From NCBI GenBank assembly GCA_963851245.1, contig CAWKOH010000012.1:62001-126000 (forward strand): a stretch of DNA of 64,000 nt, written 5' to 3'. Source of the stretch: CAWKOH01 sp963851245. GTDB taxonomy: Bacteria; Actinomycetota; Acidimicrobiia; Acidimicrobiales; Palsa-688. Position 1 is the stretch's first letter, and each line of letters opens with the position of its first letter. Under the pieces are notes generated by a model that was given only the letters and a program-made list of their open reading frames with translations, searched no databases and was not told the origin of the DNA. Positions 17,862-27,691 of this stretch are shown here, piece after piece. Made by a program: the position numbers and the translations under genes.

Positions 17862-19353
17862 TCACGAACCCGACATCGCGAGCAGGTGAAAACGCCACGG
17901 TTGAAGGTCGACGTAGAGGCCTGAGCCGGACAGTTCGTCGCCGTGCCGATCGAAGATGGTGCCGTCGAGGAGGTCGACCAGCTTCCACGCCCGGCCACCC
18001 AAGTCGCTCCAGCCCAGTGGCACCAGGCCCTGGGCCGGGGCATCAGAGAGGTTGACCACCACCAGGTGCCGGCGACTTCCCGTGTCCTCCGACCAGGACC
18101 AGGCCAGCAGCTTGCGTGCGGTCTGGTTGTCGGGCCACCCGTGGGCGTCGAGTAGCTCCCAGTGGTCCACCTTCATAGCGCTGGCGCCCACGGCGAAGAC
18201 GAGCGAGCGGTACCAGACAGCCAGGTCACGATCAATCGGTTCGTCCGGCCGCCGGGCCAGGAACACCGGTGGCCGGACCCGCCGCCCCTCGAACTGGCCC
18301 TCGTGCCAGAGGGTGGCCCCGGGCAGCGTGGCGACGGCGACGGCCGCGGCCCGCTCGGCGTTCGACGGCGAGGCGTGACCGGCGACGCGAGGCTCGTCGT
18401 GGTTTTCGAGGAATCGGAGCGAGACGGCTTGGTAGGCCGAGGTCGGCGCCGAGGTGGGCCCGGACGGCCGCAGGGTCACCGCTCGAGGATGCGGTCGTAG
18501 AGGCGCTTGTCGTAGCAGAAATCGAAGCCCTGTTGCTGCAGATCCCATTCCATGTCCCAATACGCCTCGGCCAGCAGGAGAACCTCCGGGTGGCGGGCGC
18601 GCAGCTCGCGGCGATGACCGCCGGCCAGAAATCGTCGGCCGGCACCGGCCGGCCCGGTCTCCCAGGTCCGGGCGAAGACGCCGTTGGTCATGAGCATGGC
18701 CATGTCGCACCGAATGCCGTCGCATTGATCGGCGATGTCGGACAGGGTGTCGAATGTCGCCTGGCGCAACGCCGGTGAGAAGGCGTTGAGCTGCACCACG
18801 TCCGGCCAGGGCGGGAAGTAGGGGTCCCGACCGCGGGCCAGCACGTGATCGCCGACCGCGATCCATGCCGGCGGGTCGGCGGCGAGATCAGCTACGCATC
18901 GCCCTGGATGAACCGCTCCGGGTGCTCCATCGTCCAGGGGTGGTCCGGTGCCACGTGGTTGGGACGTAGTCGAGCATCAGGCGCACGCCTCTGCTGCCCA
19001 GCTCGGCCCGAGCCTGGGCCAGGGCGGGGCGGCCGCCGAAGGCCGGCGTCGACGACGTATCGGCGGACGCAGTACGGCGATCCGATGACATCTCCTGGTC
19101 GCAAGTCCGGTAGGGCGTCGCGAAAGGACGCCTGCAGCTCGTTGTTGTCGTTGGCCACGGCCAAGCCGGAAGGACTGCGTTCCCACACGCCCATGAGCCA
19201 GACGGCGTCGATCCCCGCCGGTGTGATGGCGTCCCAGTCGTTGGGTTCGAGATCGGCAAGCGTCAAGCGCCTCCCGGCTGCTCGGGACCGCTCGTTGAGC
19301 CAGACCGCGGTGTTGATCTCGTATATAACCGGCTGCCTCGGCCACCCGCTCAT
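17862..19353 (-). pseudogene. alpha-amylase family (GH13) glycosidase, frameshifted
   Basis: GH13 glycosidase read in several frames. It starts MSGWPRQPVIYEINTAVWL; GGAGAAG lies about ten bases upstream. Conserved regions are visible: VRLMLDYVP, QCDGIRCDMAMLMTNGVF (the catalytic aspartate), EVLLLAEAYWDMEW (the acid/base glutamate) and SLRFLENHDEPRVAGH (the transition-state aspartate region). The C-terminal beta domain ends LLAMSGS. At least three frame changes occur, near 18890, 18620 and 18440-18490. Substrate uncertain; a trehalose- or maltooligosaccharide-type role is possible. The preceding GH63 frame runs into it without a stop. Confidence 0.75.
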
Positions 19354-20418
19354 GGCACCAGCGCTTCTCCGGCGCGGGCTGGCCATGCCGATCAGCTGGC
19401 CCATGCCGCCGGCCGCTATGCCCTCGGAGCTGAACGCCAGGGTGAGGAGTGGCAGCAGGGCGACCGTTCCGGTCCAGCCCGTCTGATGGCTGGCTCCGAT
19501 GCCTGCCCCGTTGTCGCCGTGGAAGTACTCGTAGAACAGCAACAGGTCCCGCCAGTAGGGATCGCTCTGGAGTGTGGCCTGGCCGCCGTGGACCGGTCGT
19601 CGCCCGTCCGGTCCCCGGAGAAATATCCCGGTGAGCCGGTTGCTGATCTCTCGGGCCACTTGCAACAGGTTCATGTAGCGGCCCGAGCCGGTAGGGCACT
19701 CGACGGTGAAACTGTCACCCAGGTAGGCGTAGATATTCAGGAGGGCCTGCAACAGGATGATGTTTGTGGGGAACCAGACCGGACCACGCCAGTTCGAGTT
19801 GCCGCCGAACATCCCCGTGTCGGACTCGGCGGGCAGGTAACCGAGGTACACAGAGTCCTCGCGCGACAGCTCGAGGCAAATCTGCATCATGTTCTCGATG
19901 CAGAGAGCCATCCACGCTGTCCCGTCCGCCTGGTCGAGGTGGCCACCGGTCGGCAGCGGTGCGCTCCGATCGAATAGGCCGATGTTGTCGAGTCCGAGGA
20001 ACCCGCCTTGGAAGATGTTGCGACCGTCGAGATCCTTCCGGTTCAGCCACCACACGAAGTTCTTCATCATCTTCTGGAACGAATGCTCCAGGAACAACCG
20101 GTCGCCCCGACCGCTCCTCGCCTTGTCGATCTCGTACACGAAAAACGTCGCCCAGGCGTGCACAGGGGGATTTACATCGCTGAAGTTCCACTCGTAGGCG
20201 GAGAGCTGACCGTTCGGGTGCAGGTAGCGCCGGTCCAGCAGTAGCTGGAGCTGCTGCTTGGCGAGACCCACATCCGCCAAGGCCAGCGCCACCGCGTGGA
20301 AGGCCAGGTCCCATGCCGCGAACCAGGGGTATTCCCACTTGTCCGGCATCGAGATGACGTCTTCCGCCACCAGGTGCCGCCACTCGTGGTTCCTGATGCC
20401 TGCGCGCACGCCAACCAT
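19354..20418 (-). pseudogene. GH63/MGH1-like glucosidase, truncated fragment
   Basis: C-terminal part of a glucosidase of about 880 residues in relatives I know. EWRHLVAEDVISMPDKWEYP and WFAAWDLAFHAVALA start the fragment, followed by NGQLSAYEWNFSDVNPPVHA and FQGGFLGLDNIGLFDRSAPL. After LELSREDSVY the sequence jumps to GYLPAESDTGMFGGNSNW, where relatives carry about 150 more residues. So both the N-terminal half and an internal block are missing. The fragment begins within about 40 bases of the osmX stop. No stop separates it from the GH13 gene. It is not functional as read; a rearrangement or misassembly is likely. Confidence 0.7.
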
Positions 20419-20433
20419 GTCGGGCCGCCGTCA

Positions 20434-21384
20434 TCAACCCAGGTTCGCCTGCTGAACGAACTGGGATGCCACCGTCGACGCGTCGATGTGATCGTTGACC
20501 ACGGCGCCGACGAGCTGGACGAGAGTCGCTGTGGTGAGAGCCGTCGACACCGCGTTGAGGGCACTGGTGATGGTAGGTGTGGCTACTGACTTGTTGACGA
20601 TGGGTGTCACGTTCTGTGCCGAGAACAGCTGCTTGGGGTCAGACAAGGCGACGAAGTGGTATTTGGTCACCGAGGGATCGGTGGTGAAGATGTCACCCGC
20701 CTGGACGGTCCCACCATTGAGAGCGGCGATGGTCAGCGGGCCGGACTCGTCCAGAGGCTTGAAGTTGATGCTCAGGCCGTACACCTTCTCCAGACCGAGG
20801 AGCCCCTGTTCGCGTGTCTTCCACTCCGGCGGTCCCCCGAAGGTGATCGTGCCGAGAGCCTTGAGGTCGGAGATGCTCGACAGGTTGTGGGCCTTGGCGA
20901 AGGACGAAGTGACGGTGACCGAATCCTTGTCCTGGGCCGAGGAAGGCTGCAGGGCTTCCAGTTCGGAAGGCAGGGCTTGGGCCAGGGCGGCGTCGACCTC
21001 CTGTGTGGTGGATGCGGTGGCCGAAGGATCGAGGTAGTCCAGTAGCGCTCCGTTGTATTCCGGGAACACGTTAAGCGTGCCGTTCTCCATCTCCTTGAAG
21101 TAGATCTCCCGGCTGCCGATGTCGAGCTTGGTCGTGACTGGGACTCCCTTACCCTTCAGGACATCCGCGTAGATGTCGGCGAGGATCTCGTTCTCGGGGA
21201 AGTTGGCCGAGCCGATGACGACGGCGGGGTTGGCGGAGGGGGTAGATGACGCCGAGCTGGAAGCGCTCGTCGCGGGCGAGCTTGACGTCGTAGATGACGA
21301 GGCCGTCTTGTTGCTGCTACTGCAAGCGGCCAGGCCGCCAACCAGCACGAGGGCGGCGACGAGGGGAAATAGGAGACGGCGCAT
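20434..21384 (-). CDS. osmoprotectant ABC transporter substrate-binding lipoprotein (OsmX/OpuBC)
   Basis: 316 residues. A signal peptide of hydrophobic residues ends in LAAC (Cys21), a lipobox, followed by a Ser/Thr/Ala-rich linker. The binding domain VVIGSANFPENEILADIYAD, REIYFKEMENGTLNVFPEYN and PSELEALQPSSAQDKDSVTV matches the OsmX/OpuBC family that binds glycine betaine, choline or similar. It is the last gene of a four-gene transporter operon on the minus strand. As a lipoprotein it is anchored outside the membrane. The specific osmolyte is not readable. Confidence 0.9.
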   Translation of the reverse strand: MRRLLFPLVAALVLVGGLAACSSSNKTASSSTTSSSPATSASSSASSTPSANPAVVIGSANFPENEILADIYADVLKGKGVPVTTKLDIGSREIYFKEMENGTLNVFPEYNGALLDYLDPSATASTTQEVDAALAQALPSELEALQPSSAQDKDSVTVTSSFAKAHNLSSISDLKALGTITFGGPPEWKTREQGLLGLEKVYGLSINFKPLDESGPLTIAALNGGTVQAGDIFTTDPSVTKYHFVALSDPKQLFSAQNVTPIVNKSVATPTITSALNAVSTALTTATLVQLVGAVVNDHIDASTVASQFVQQANLG

Positions 21385-21440
21385 TTAGGGTCCTTTTGGG
21401 TAGACGGACGCACTGCCAGCGTCCGGGTAGCGGTCAGGGG

Positions 21441-22133
21441 TCATGCGGTCCTCGTCCGGGCCCGGACTCCGGGAGACACAAGGATCCGCTGGCAGATCAG
21501 GAAAAAAGCCTCGACGAGTATGGCGAATACGCATACCAGCAGTGCACCCGCGCCGAGCTCGGCGAAGTTGCGGCTGGCCTGGCCGTCGATGATGTAGCGG
21601 CCCAACCCGCCGAGCCCGACGTAAGCCGCGATGGTGGCGGTTGAGACGACCTGGATGGCCGCCAGGCGCAGACCGAGAAAGATGAGCGGCAGGGCCACCG
21701 GCAGCTCCACGCGGAACAACACCTGCCATCCCTGCATACCTGTGCCGCGCGCCGCGTCGACGACTGATCGGTCGACGTCGCGGATCCCCACGTATGTGTT
21801 GACCAGCATGGAGGGGATGGCCAGCACCACGAGCGGGATCAAGGCGGCCTCCAGGCCCACACCGATGATGATGGCGAAGATCGTCAGCAGACCTAGAGTC
21901 GGCAGGGCTCGGGTGGCGTTGCCAACCATGGACAGGAAGGCGCCGCCTCGACCGGTGTGCCCGCTGAGCAGGCCCAGCGGCAGGGCTATGGCGCCCGCGA
22001 TCAGGAGGGCCTCGGCCGAGTAGGCCAGATGCTGCAGGAATCGATCGGTGATGCCGCTTGATCCGCGCCAGTTCGAGGAGGTGGTCAGGTAGGAGAACAG
22101 GTCGCTCGCCGAGGTGCCGGCCGCCGCGATCAT
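21441..22133 (-). CDS. osmoprotectant ABC transporter permease
   Basis: Permease of about 230 residues with five to six membrane segments. GTGMQGWQVLFRVELPVALPL is the EAA-type loop that contacts the ATPase, followed by IQVVSTATIAAYVGLGGLG, typical of OpuBB/BD. The ATG at 22133 overlaps the previous stop (ATGA), which decides the start over a longer upstream frame. The C-terminal part is continuous with no break. Confidence 0.9.
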   Translation of the reverse strand: MIAAAGTSASDLFSYLTTSSNWRGSSGITDRFLQHLAYSAEALLIAGAIALPLGLLSGHTGRGGAFLSMVGNATRALPTLGLLTIFAIIIGVGLEAALIPLVVLAIPSMLVNTYVGIRDVDRSVVDAARGTGMQGWQVLFRVELPVALPLIFLGLRLAAIQVVSTATIAAYVGLGGLGRYIIDGQASRNFAELGAGALLVCVFAILVEAFFLICQRILVSPGVRARTRTA

Positions 22134-22822
22134 GTCGGTCTCCTGGCCCAGGGCGCCAGCACCCGCCCCGCCAGCAAGAGGAGCCCGTCGAAGATGAGTG
22201 CCCACATGGCCACCAGGACGACGCCTGTGATGATCTCGGTCAGGAAGTTGGTGTTCTCGCCAGCGATGAAGAGCTGCCCGAGGCCGCCGATCCCGATCAG
22301 AGAGCCCACCGTCACCAAGCTGATGCTGGCCACGGTAGCCACCCGCAGCCCGGCGATGATAACCGGGACGGCGGCTGGCAGCTCCACGGCGGCCAAACGG
22401 CGACCGGACCCGTAACCCATGGCTGTGGCGGCAACGCGGACTTCATCGGGCACGTTGTTGAACCCCTCGGTGACGCTGCGAACCAGCACGGCCAGAGCGT
22501 AAAGAGAGAGCGGGATGATGACGGTGTTGTTGGTCAGACCCGTGATGCTCACGAGGAAGGCAGCGACGGCGAGGAAGGGCAGGGAATACAGCACGGTCGT
22601 AACGGCGAGAATGGGTCCGTAGGCCTTGGGAAAGCGGGAGCCCAGCGCTCCGATCGGCAGGGCCAGAAGCAGGCCGATCAGGACGGAGACCAGGGCCAGG
22701 TAAAGGTGGGTTCGAGACAGTTGCCAGAAGTAGTCGACATGGCCTTTGATCCAGTCCCAGTCGCTCACCTTGTGGAAGGTGAAGTTGTAGGACGGCGCCA
22801 GGATCGCGGCAGGCCGAATCAT
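22130..22822 (-). CDS. osmoprotectant ABC transporter permease
   Basis: 230 residues, membrane. HTHLYLALVSVLIGLLLALP-like entry (here RTHLYLALVSVLIGLLLALP), AATAMGYGSGRRLAAVELPA as the ATPase-contact loop and VSLITVGSLIGIGGLGQLF-like TVGSLIGIGGLGQLFIAG mark an OpuB-type permease. Both ends overlap neighbours by four bases (ATGA), giving tight translational coupling to the ATPase gene upstream and the second permease downstream. Confidence 0.9.
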   Translation of the reverse strand: MIRPAAILAPSYNFTFHKVSDWDWIKGHVDYFWQLSRTHLYLALVSVLIGLLLALPIGALGSRFPKAYGPILAVTTVLYSLPFLAVAAFLVSITGLTNNTVIIPLSLYALAVLVRSVTEGFNNVPDEVRVAATAMGYGSGRRLAAVELPAAVPVIIAGLRVATVASISLVTVGSLIGIGGLGQLFIAGENTNFLTEIITGVVLVAMWALIFDGLLLLAGRVLAPWARRPT

Positions 22823-23936
22823 TCTGAGTCCGCCTCGGACGCGGCCCGGATGGCGTCGCTCAGTTCATCCGAATCGACCACACCCATGATGACGCCGTCC
22901 TCATCGACTGCTACCGCCACACCGGCCGGCGACAGGACGGACGCGTCCAGCGCGGCCCGGAGCGAATCCTCAGCAGGCTTGAAGGTGTGCCCGAGAGATC
23001 TCAGCCCGGCCAAGTCGATCGAGGCGCGTCCGTTGAGCTGCGCTGCCGGCAGCCACCCCACCGGGCGCCGGTCGGGGTCGAGAGCGAGCAGCCAGTCGGC
23101 TCCGGCGTCGGCGGCGATTTTGCGCGCCTGGTCCGCAGTGGCGGTCGTGACGACCGCGGCCGGGGTTCGCAGCACCAGCTCCTTGGATTGGAAAAAGGAC
23201 AGCCACCGGATGCCGCGATCGATGCCGACGAAGTTCTCCACGAACTTGTTCTTCGGGCGGGCCAGTATGCGCTCGGGCGTGTCAAACTGCACCAGGTGAC
23301 CGCCCACCTGCATGACTGCGATCTTGTCTCCCAGCTTGACCGCTTCGTCGATGTCATGAGTGACGAAGACGATGGTCTTGTGCAACTGGGACTGGAGGCG
23401 CTGCAGCTCGCGTTGGAGTTCCCCCGCACGACCGGGTCCACGGCGCTGAAAGGCTCGTCCATGAGCAGCACCGGGGGGTCGGCCGCGAGAGCCCGGGCCA
23501 CGCCCACCCGCTGCTGCTGGCCGCCCGATAGCTGGTACGGGTATCGCTTGGCCATCGACTCGTCGAGGCCGACCAGGGCCAGGAGCTCATAGGCCCGGGC
23601 CCGGGCCTGTGGGCGCGCCGTGCCGAGCAGACGCGGCACCGTCGCGATGTTGTCGATGACGGTCCGGTGCGGGAAGAGTCCCCCCTGCTGGATGACGTAG
23701 CCCATGGACCGCCGGAGTTGGGCCGGATCGGAGCGGGTCACGTCCTGGCCATTGACCCGGATGGTGCCGGAGGTCGGATCGATCAGCCGGTTGATCATCC
23801 GGAGCGTCGTCGTCTTGCCGCACCCGGAAGTCCCGACCAGGACGGTGGTCTCGCCGTCTGCGCACTCGAACGAAAGATCGTCAACGGCCAGGGTGCCGTC
23901 GGGGTACCGCTTGGTGACGTGATCGAAACTGATCAT
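22819..23936 (-). CDS. osmoprotectant ABC transporter ATP-binding protein (OpuBA), one frameshift
   Basis: ATPase of the osmoprotectant transporter. Walker A GTSGCGKTTTLRMINRL, the Q-loop VIQQGGLFPH, the signature LSGGQQQRVGVARALAADP and Walker B VLLMDEPFSAVDPVV are intact. After DPVVRG the frame breaks at a run of five Gs near 23425. Six Gs would give GELQRELQRLQSQLHK and continue into IVFVTHDIDEAVKLGD. A CBS-type C-terminal region follows (DWLLALDPDRRPVGWL, VAVDEDGVIMGVV), which may sense ionic strength as in OpuA relatives. Start ATG 23936; a longer GTG/TTG extension is unlikely. A homopolymer error is the simplest reading. Confidence 0.85.
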
Positions 23937-24010
23937 CCGATCGCCCCGCGGCCAGCACACCGGCGATGCGACCGCGGCTGGCCCATCTGCCAAATCCTAC
24001 TATGTCACTA

Positions 24011-24020
24011 GACAATTGTC
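24011..24020. promoter_or_regulatory. palindrome in the opuBA/dinB divergent promoter
   Basis: GACAATTGTC is a perfect 10-base palindrome in the 97-base gap between the divergent opuBA and DinB genes. It could be an operator. It lies immediately before the DinB ribosome site, AGGAGA. Confidence 0.35.
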
Positions 24021-24033
24021 AGGAGACGCCCCG

Positions 24034-24564
24034 ATGATCCAGCCGGACACCAAGAACTGGACGTGGGTGGTGGAGCGCCCCTGTCCGGAGTGCGGATTCG
24101 AAGCCGGCACGGTCCCCACCGAGGCGATCCCGGAGATGGTCCGGGAGAACGCCACCGCCTGGGTGCGACTGCTCGACGACGGCGTCATCTGTCCGAGCCG
24201 GCCGGACCCGGCGACGTGGTCGCCGCTGGAGTACGCCTGTCATGTACGCGACGTCTACCGGCGTTACGACGGGAGAATCGAGCTGATGCTCACGGAGGAG
24301 AACCCGCTTTATCCCAACTGGGATCAGGACCTGACCGCGGTGGAGGAACGTTACCGAGAGCAGGCTCCCGCTACGGTCGTGAGCGAGTTGACGGCTGCCG
24401 CGGAGCGACTCGCGGGTCGCCTCGACACCATCACCGCCTTGCAGTGGGAACGAACCGGGAGGCGGAGCGACGGGGCCACTTTTACCATCGCTTCCATATC
24501 CCGCTACATGATCCACGACCCGGTACATCACATCTGGGACGTCACCGGGCGGCGCCGGCCGTGA
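24034..24564 (+). CDS. DinB family protein
   Basis: 176 residues, DinB-like four-helix fold. The N-terminus has a CPECGFEAG with a CxxC pair. PATWSPLEYACHVRDVYRRY and the final MIHDPVHHIWDVTGRR supply the histidines that usually bind metal in DinB/mycothiol-dependent enzymes. The ATG follows AGGAGA at a good distance. The next gene starts inside its stop (GTGA). DinB proteins in actinobacteria are often thiol transferases; the reaction here is unknown. Confidence 0.8.
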   Translation: MIQPDTKNWTWVVERPCPECGFEAGTVPTEAIPEMVRENATAWVRLLDDGVICPSRPDPATWSPLEYACHVRDVYRRYDGRIELMLTEENPLYPNWDQDLTAVEERYREQAPATVVSELTAAAERLAGRLDTITALQWERTGRRSDGATFTIASISRYMIHDPVHHIWDVTGRRRP

Positions 24565-25085
24565 GCGCGGGCGAGCCCGGCCGCCCTCGGATCGAACCGC
24601 TGGACGTGCAATTCGAAGGCGTTCCCCAGCTCAACATTTTCCGGACCCTGGCCAAACACCGGCCTCTCTACGACCGCTTCAGCCGCCTGGGCGGCTTCCT
24701 TCTGTACCGAGGGCTCCTCCCCGCCCGGCACCGGGAGATAGTGATCCTGCGGACGGGCTGGCGATCAGGATCGGTCTACGAGTTTGGTCAGCACACCCGT
24801 TTCGGCCAAGAGGCCGGTCTGACCCCTGAGGAGATCCGCCGGCTGGCTACCGAGGGCACCGACGGCTGGAGCCCGGACGAGCGGGCCCTGGTCGTCTTCG
24901 CCGACGAGCTGTGTGCCACCGACACGGTGAGCGATCAGACATGGGCCGCTCTGGCGGGACGCTGGAGCGAGGAGGAGCTGCTCGAGCTGGTCGTTCTGGC
25001 CGGCTTCTACCGGCTGGTGTCGGGCTTCCTGAATACGGTCGGGGTCCAGCTCGAGCCGGGCACGGCGGGGTGGCCTGAGGCCTAG
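24561..25085 (+). CDS. carboxymuconolactone decarboxylase family protein
   Basis: About 174 residues, all-helical AhpD-like fold. The segment LPARHREIVILRTGWRSGSV followed by YEFGQHTRFGQEAGLT is the family core. The CxxC of true AhpD is absent, so this looks like the non-redox subgroup. Start GTG at 24561 overlaps the DinB stop (GTGA), giving coupled translation. The reaction is unknown. Confidence 0.85.
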   Translation: MSAGEPGRPRIEPLDVQFEGVPQLNIFRTLAKHRPLYDRFSRLGGFLLYRGLLPARHREIVILRTGWRSGSVYEFGQHTRFGQEAGLTPEEIRRLATEGTDGWSPDERALVVFADELCATDTVSDQTWAALAGRWSEEELLELVVLAGFYRLVSGFLNTVGVQLEPGTAGWPEA

Positions 25086-25164
25086 CCACCCGGAGGGAAT
25101 CAGGGCCGCCCCGCGGGGAATCAAGGAGACGGCTGGTGAGGCCTCCTTTACATTCCGTTTCCAT

Positions 25165-25186
25165 TCGAGTACTCTGGATCGAGTAC
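25165..25186 (+). promoter_or_regulatory. repeated TCGAGTAC before the PadR gene
   Basis: TCGAGTAC occurs at 25165-25172 and 25179-25186, 14 bases apart. The pair also contains GTACTC and GAGTAC as an inverted repeat. It lies about 40 bases upstream of the PadR start, a good position for an autoregulatory operator. Confidence 0.4.
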
Positions 25187-25219
25187 ACGCGTCAGAGTGC
25201 TCGACCCGGAGGTAGCGGC

Positions 25220-25918
25220 GTGGCGACTCGCAACCGATCCAACCCGCTGGCCCTGTCTGTGCTCGTCTGCCTGCTCGAGCGCCCGATGCACCCCTACGAA
25301 GTGGCCACCACCTTGCGACAGCGGGGCAAGCACGAGAGCGTGAAGCTCAACTATGGGTCGCTGTACTCGGTGGTGGAGTCCCTGGAGCGTCGTGGTCTCA
25401 TCGAGGCCCAGGAGACCCAGCGCGAAGGCCGCCTCCCGGAGCGGACCGTCTACCGCCTGACCGAGCCGGGCCGGACCGAGGTCAGCGACTGGTTGGCCGA
25501 GATGCTCTCGGTGCCGGTGAAGGAGTATCCCGCCTTCGAGGCGGCTCTTTCCTTCCTGCCGGCCGTGCCCCCCGAGGAGGCGTTGACCCTGCTCCGGGAG
25601 CGGGCTCTGCGCCTGGAGGTGGGGGTGGCCCAGGCCTACGCCGGCCGCGAGGTGGTCGAGAAGATGGGCTTGCCCAGGATCTTCTGGATCGAAACGGAGT
25701 ACGCCACCCGAGCCAAGGAGCTCGAGCTGGAGTACGTGCGGACGCTGGTCGACGAGATCGCATCCGGGAGCCTGGAGGGCACCGCCTGGTGGCGGCGGGC
25801 TCACGAGACCGACGGGCCTCTCGACGCGTCCGAAGTCCTCGACTGGCCGGCGGGAGCACACCGTGACCGGCCGGATCCCTCAGACGAGGATCTCTCCGAC
25901 GATACGAGTGAGGAGTAG
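25220..25918 (+). CDS. PadR family transcriptional regulator
   Basis: About 232 residues. The winged-helix part reads LALSVLVCLLERPMHPYEVA, LNYGSLYSVVESLERRGLIE and RTVYRLTEPGRTEVSDWLAE; a long C-terminal helical dimerisation domain follows. GTG at 25220 has GGAGG a few bases upstream, which is why I prefer it to an earlier in-frame start. PadR repressors commonly sit in front of an ABC export operon, and the ATPase gene follows only 8 bases later. It probably represses it in response to a small molecule. Confidence 0.9.
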   Translation: MATRNRSNPLALSVLVCLLERPMHPYEVATTLRQRGKHESVKLNYGSLYSVVESLERRGLIEAQETQREGRLPERTVYRLTEPGRTEVSDWLAEMLSVPVKEYPAFEAALSFLPAVPPEEALTLLRERALRLEVGVAQAYAGREVVEKMGLPRIFWIETEYATRAKELELEYVRTLVDEIASGSLEGTAWWRRAHETDGPLDASEVLDWPAGAHRDRPDPSDEDLSDDTSEE

Positions 25919-25925
25919 CAGAGGA

Positions 25926-26933
25926 ATGCAAGACGTCATAGCCGCGTCGGGCCTGCGGAAAAGCTTCACCGGGCGCGGCAAGACGGTAGAAGCGGTCCGG
26001 GGGGTCGACTTGCGGGTCGGGCGGGGGGAGATCGTCGGTTTCCTCGGGCCCAACGGCGCCGGTAAGACCACGACCCAGCGCATGTTGACGACGCTGCTTC
26101 CGATCGACTCCGGGCAGGCCCAGGTGGCTGGTTTCGACATCGCCCGCCAGCCCAGGCAGGTGCGCTCACGGATCGGCTATGTCAGCCAGTTGGGCGGTGC
26201 CGACGAGATGGCCACCGGCCGCGAGAACCTGACCCTGCAAGCCCGGCTTTACGGGGCGGACAAGGCCAGCGCCCGCCGGCGCGCCGAAGACGTTATGGAC
26301 GTGCTCGAGCTGACTGCCATCGCGGACCGCAAAGTCAAGACCTATTCAGGCGGCCAACGGAGACGCCTGGACGTGGCCCTCGGCATCGTGCATCACCCCG
26401 AGGTGGTGTTCCTGGACGAGCCCAGCACCGGCCTCGATCCTCAGAACCGGGCCAATCTCTGGGAGCACGTAGAGGGCCTTCGGGACGGCGGGACGACGGT
26501 CTTCCTGACCACCCACTATCTGGAGGAGGCGGACTCCCTCTGTGATCGGGTCATGATCATGGATCGGGGCCTCATTGTCGCCGACGGCACGCCTGATGAG
26601 CTCAAGCGGCAGGCGGCCGGCGACTCCGTGTCCCTGTCCGTGTCCAGCGCCACGGGCGACGGCCCGGCGGGGCGAGCCGGGCAGCGGGCTTTGGCCTTGC
26701 TGGGCCGGGCCAGCTTCGTGCGCGACGTCACCGCGGAGGGGGATGACCTTCATCTCTATGTGGAGGACGGCAAGGTCGCCCTGCCTGAGTTGCTGCGGGT
26801 CCTCGACTCGGAGCGGATCAGCGTGAGGACGGTGAGCTTGTCCGAGCCCACTCTCGACGACGTGTTTCTGGCCCGGACGGGCCGATCACTTCGCGACCAA
26901 GCCGAGGCCCGAGACGACGAGGAGGCGGCATGA
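25926..26933 (+). CDS. DrrA-family ABC transporter ATP-binding protein
   Basis: 336 residues. Walker A FLGPNGAGKTTTQRML, signature YSGGQRRRLDVALGIVHHPE, Walker B VVFLDEPSTGLDP and the H-loop TTHYLEEADSLCDRV identify an ABC-2 type exporter ATPase of the daunorubicin-resistance class. The C-terminal domain (ISVRTVSLSEPTLDDVFLA) is the usual DrrA tail. ATG at 25926 follows AGGAGTAGCAGAGGA. The following permease overlaps the stop by four bases. Confidence 0.9.
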   Translation: MQDVIAASGLRKSFTGRGKTVEAVRGVDLRVGRGEIVGFLGPNGAGKTTTQRMLTTLLPIDSGQAQVAGFDIARQPRQVRSRIGYVSQLGGADEMATGRENLTLQARLYGADKASARRRAEDVMDVLELTAIADRKVKTYSGGQRRRLDVALGIVHHPEVVFLDEPSTGLDPQNRANLWEHVEGLRDGGTTVFLTTHYLEEADSLCDRVMIMDRGLIVADGTPDELKRQAAGDSVSLSVSSATGDGPAGRAGQRALALLGRASFVRDVTAEGDDLHLYVEDGKVALPELLRVLDSERISVRTVSLSEPTLDDVFLARTGRSLRDQAEARDDEEAA

Positions 26934-27691
26934 GAGCGGTACGCGAGACCGGGCTCTTGTTCGGACGGTACGGCACGCAGATGCTGCGCAACCCGGTGTG
27001 GATGTTCGTCGGCTTGTCCACGCCGCTCCTGTATCTGCTGCTGTTCACCCCGCTGCTCCGGGGTGTGCCGGGCTTCGCCGGACAAGGCACCGGCCACGTG
27101 CTGGACGGATTCCTCCCGGGAATCCTGGCCCTGCTCGCCTTCGCCAGCGGCGCCGGCGCCGGCTTCAGCACCATCTTCGAGCTGCAGAGCGGCGTCATCG
27201 AGCGGTTCCGGGTGACCCCCGCCAGCCGGTCGGCGATCCTGCTCGGGCCCATCCTGTTCGGGATGGTGGCCATGTTCGTGTTCGACACCGTCCTGGTACT
27301 GGTGGGAACGGCGTTCGGCTTCCATCTTCATGTAGGCGGGATGCTCGTGCTGGCCGTGCTCCTCGGCCTGCTCATGGTGACCATGGCCGCCTTCTCGACC
27401 GCCATGGCCATAACGATCAAGGAGATCAGCGGCTTCGCCGCCATCATCAACGGCCTGAATCTGCCCGTCATGCTGCTCGCCGGCGTGCTGCTGCCGGTCG
27501 CCCTGGGGCCGCTGTGGCTGAGGACCCTGGCCCACTTCGACCCTCTCTACTACCTGGTGGTGGCGTCCCGTTCTCTGGCGGCCGGCCATTTCGGGGGATC
27601 GGCCACCTGGCAGGCCTTCGCGGTGCTGATCCCCTTGTGCCTGATAACCGTGGCGTGGGCCACGGCTGTATTCCGGCGAGCGGTCGCTTAA
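26930..27691 (+). CDS. ABC-2 type transporter permease (DrrB-like)
   Basis: 253 residues with six hydrophobic segments: MFVGLSTPLLYLLLFTPLL, GILALLAFASGAGAGFSTIF, LLGPILFGMVAMFVFDTVLV, GMLVLAVLLGLLMVTMAAFS, and two further ones. ATG overlaps the drrA-like stop (ATGA). SRSAILLGPILFGMVAM and LNLPVMLLAGVLLPVALGPL are typical of ABC-2 permeases. With the ATPase and PadR it forms a drug- or lipid-export module. Confidence 0.9.
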   Translation: MRAVRETGLLFGRYGTQMLRNPVWMFVGLSTPLLYLLLFTPLLRGVPGFAGQGTGHVLDGFLPGILALLAFASGAGAGFSTIFELQSGVIERFRVTPASRSAILLGPILFGMVAMFVFDTVLVLVGTAFGFHLHVGGMLVLAVLLGLLMVTMAAFSTAMAITIKEISGFAAIINGLNLPVMLLAGVLLPVALGPLWLRTLAHFDPLYYLVVASRSLAAGHFGGSATWQAFAVLIPLCLITVAWATAVFRRAVA

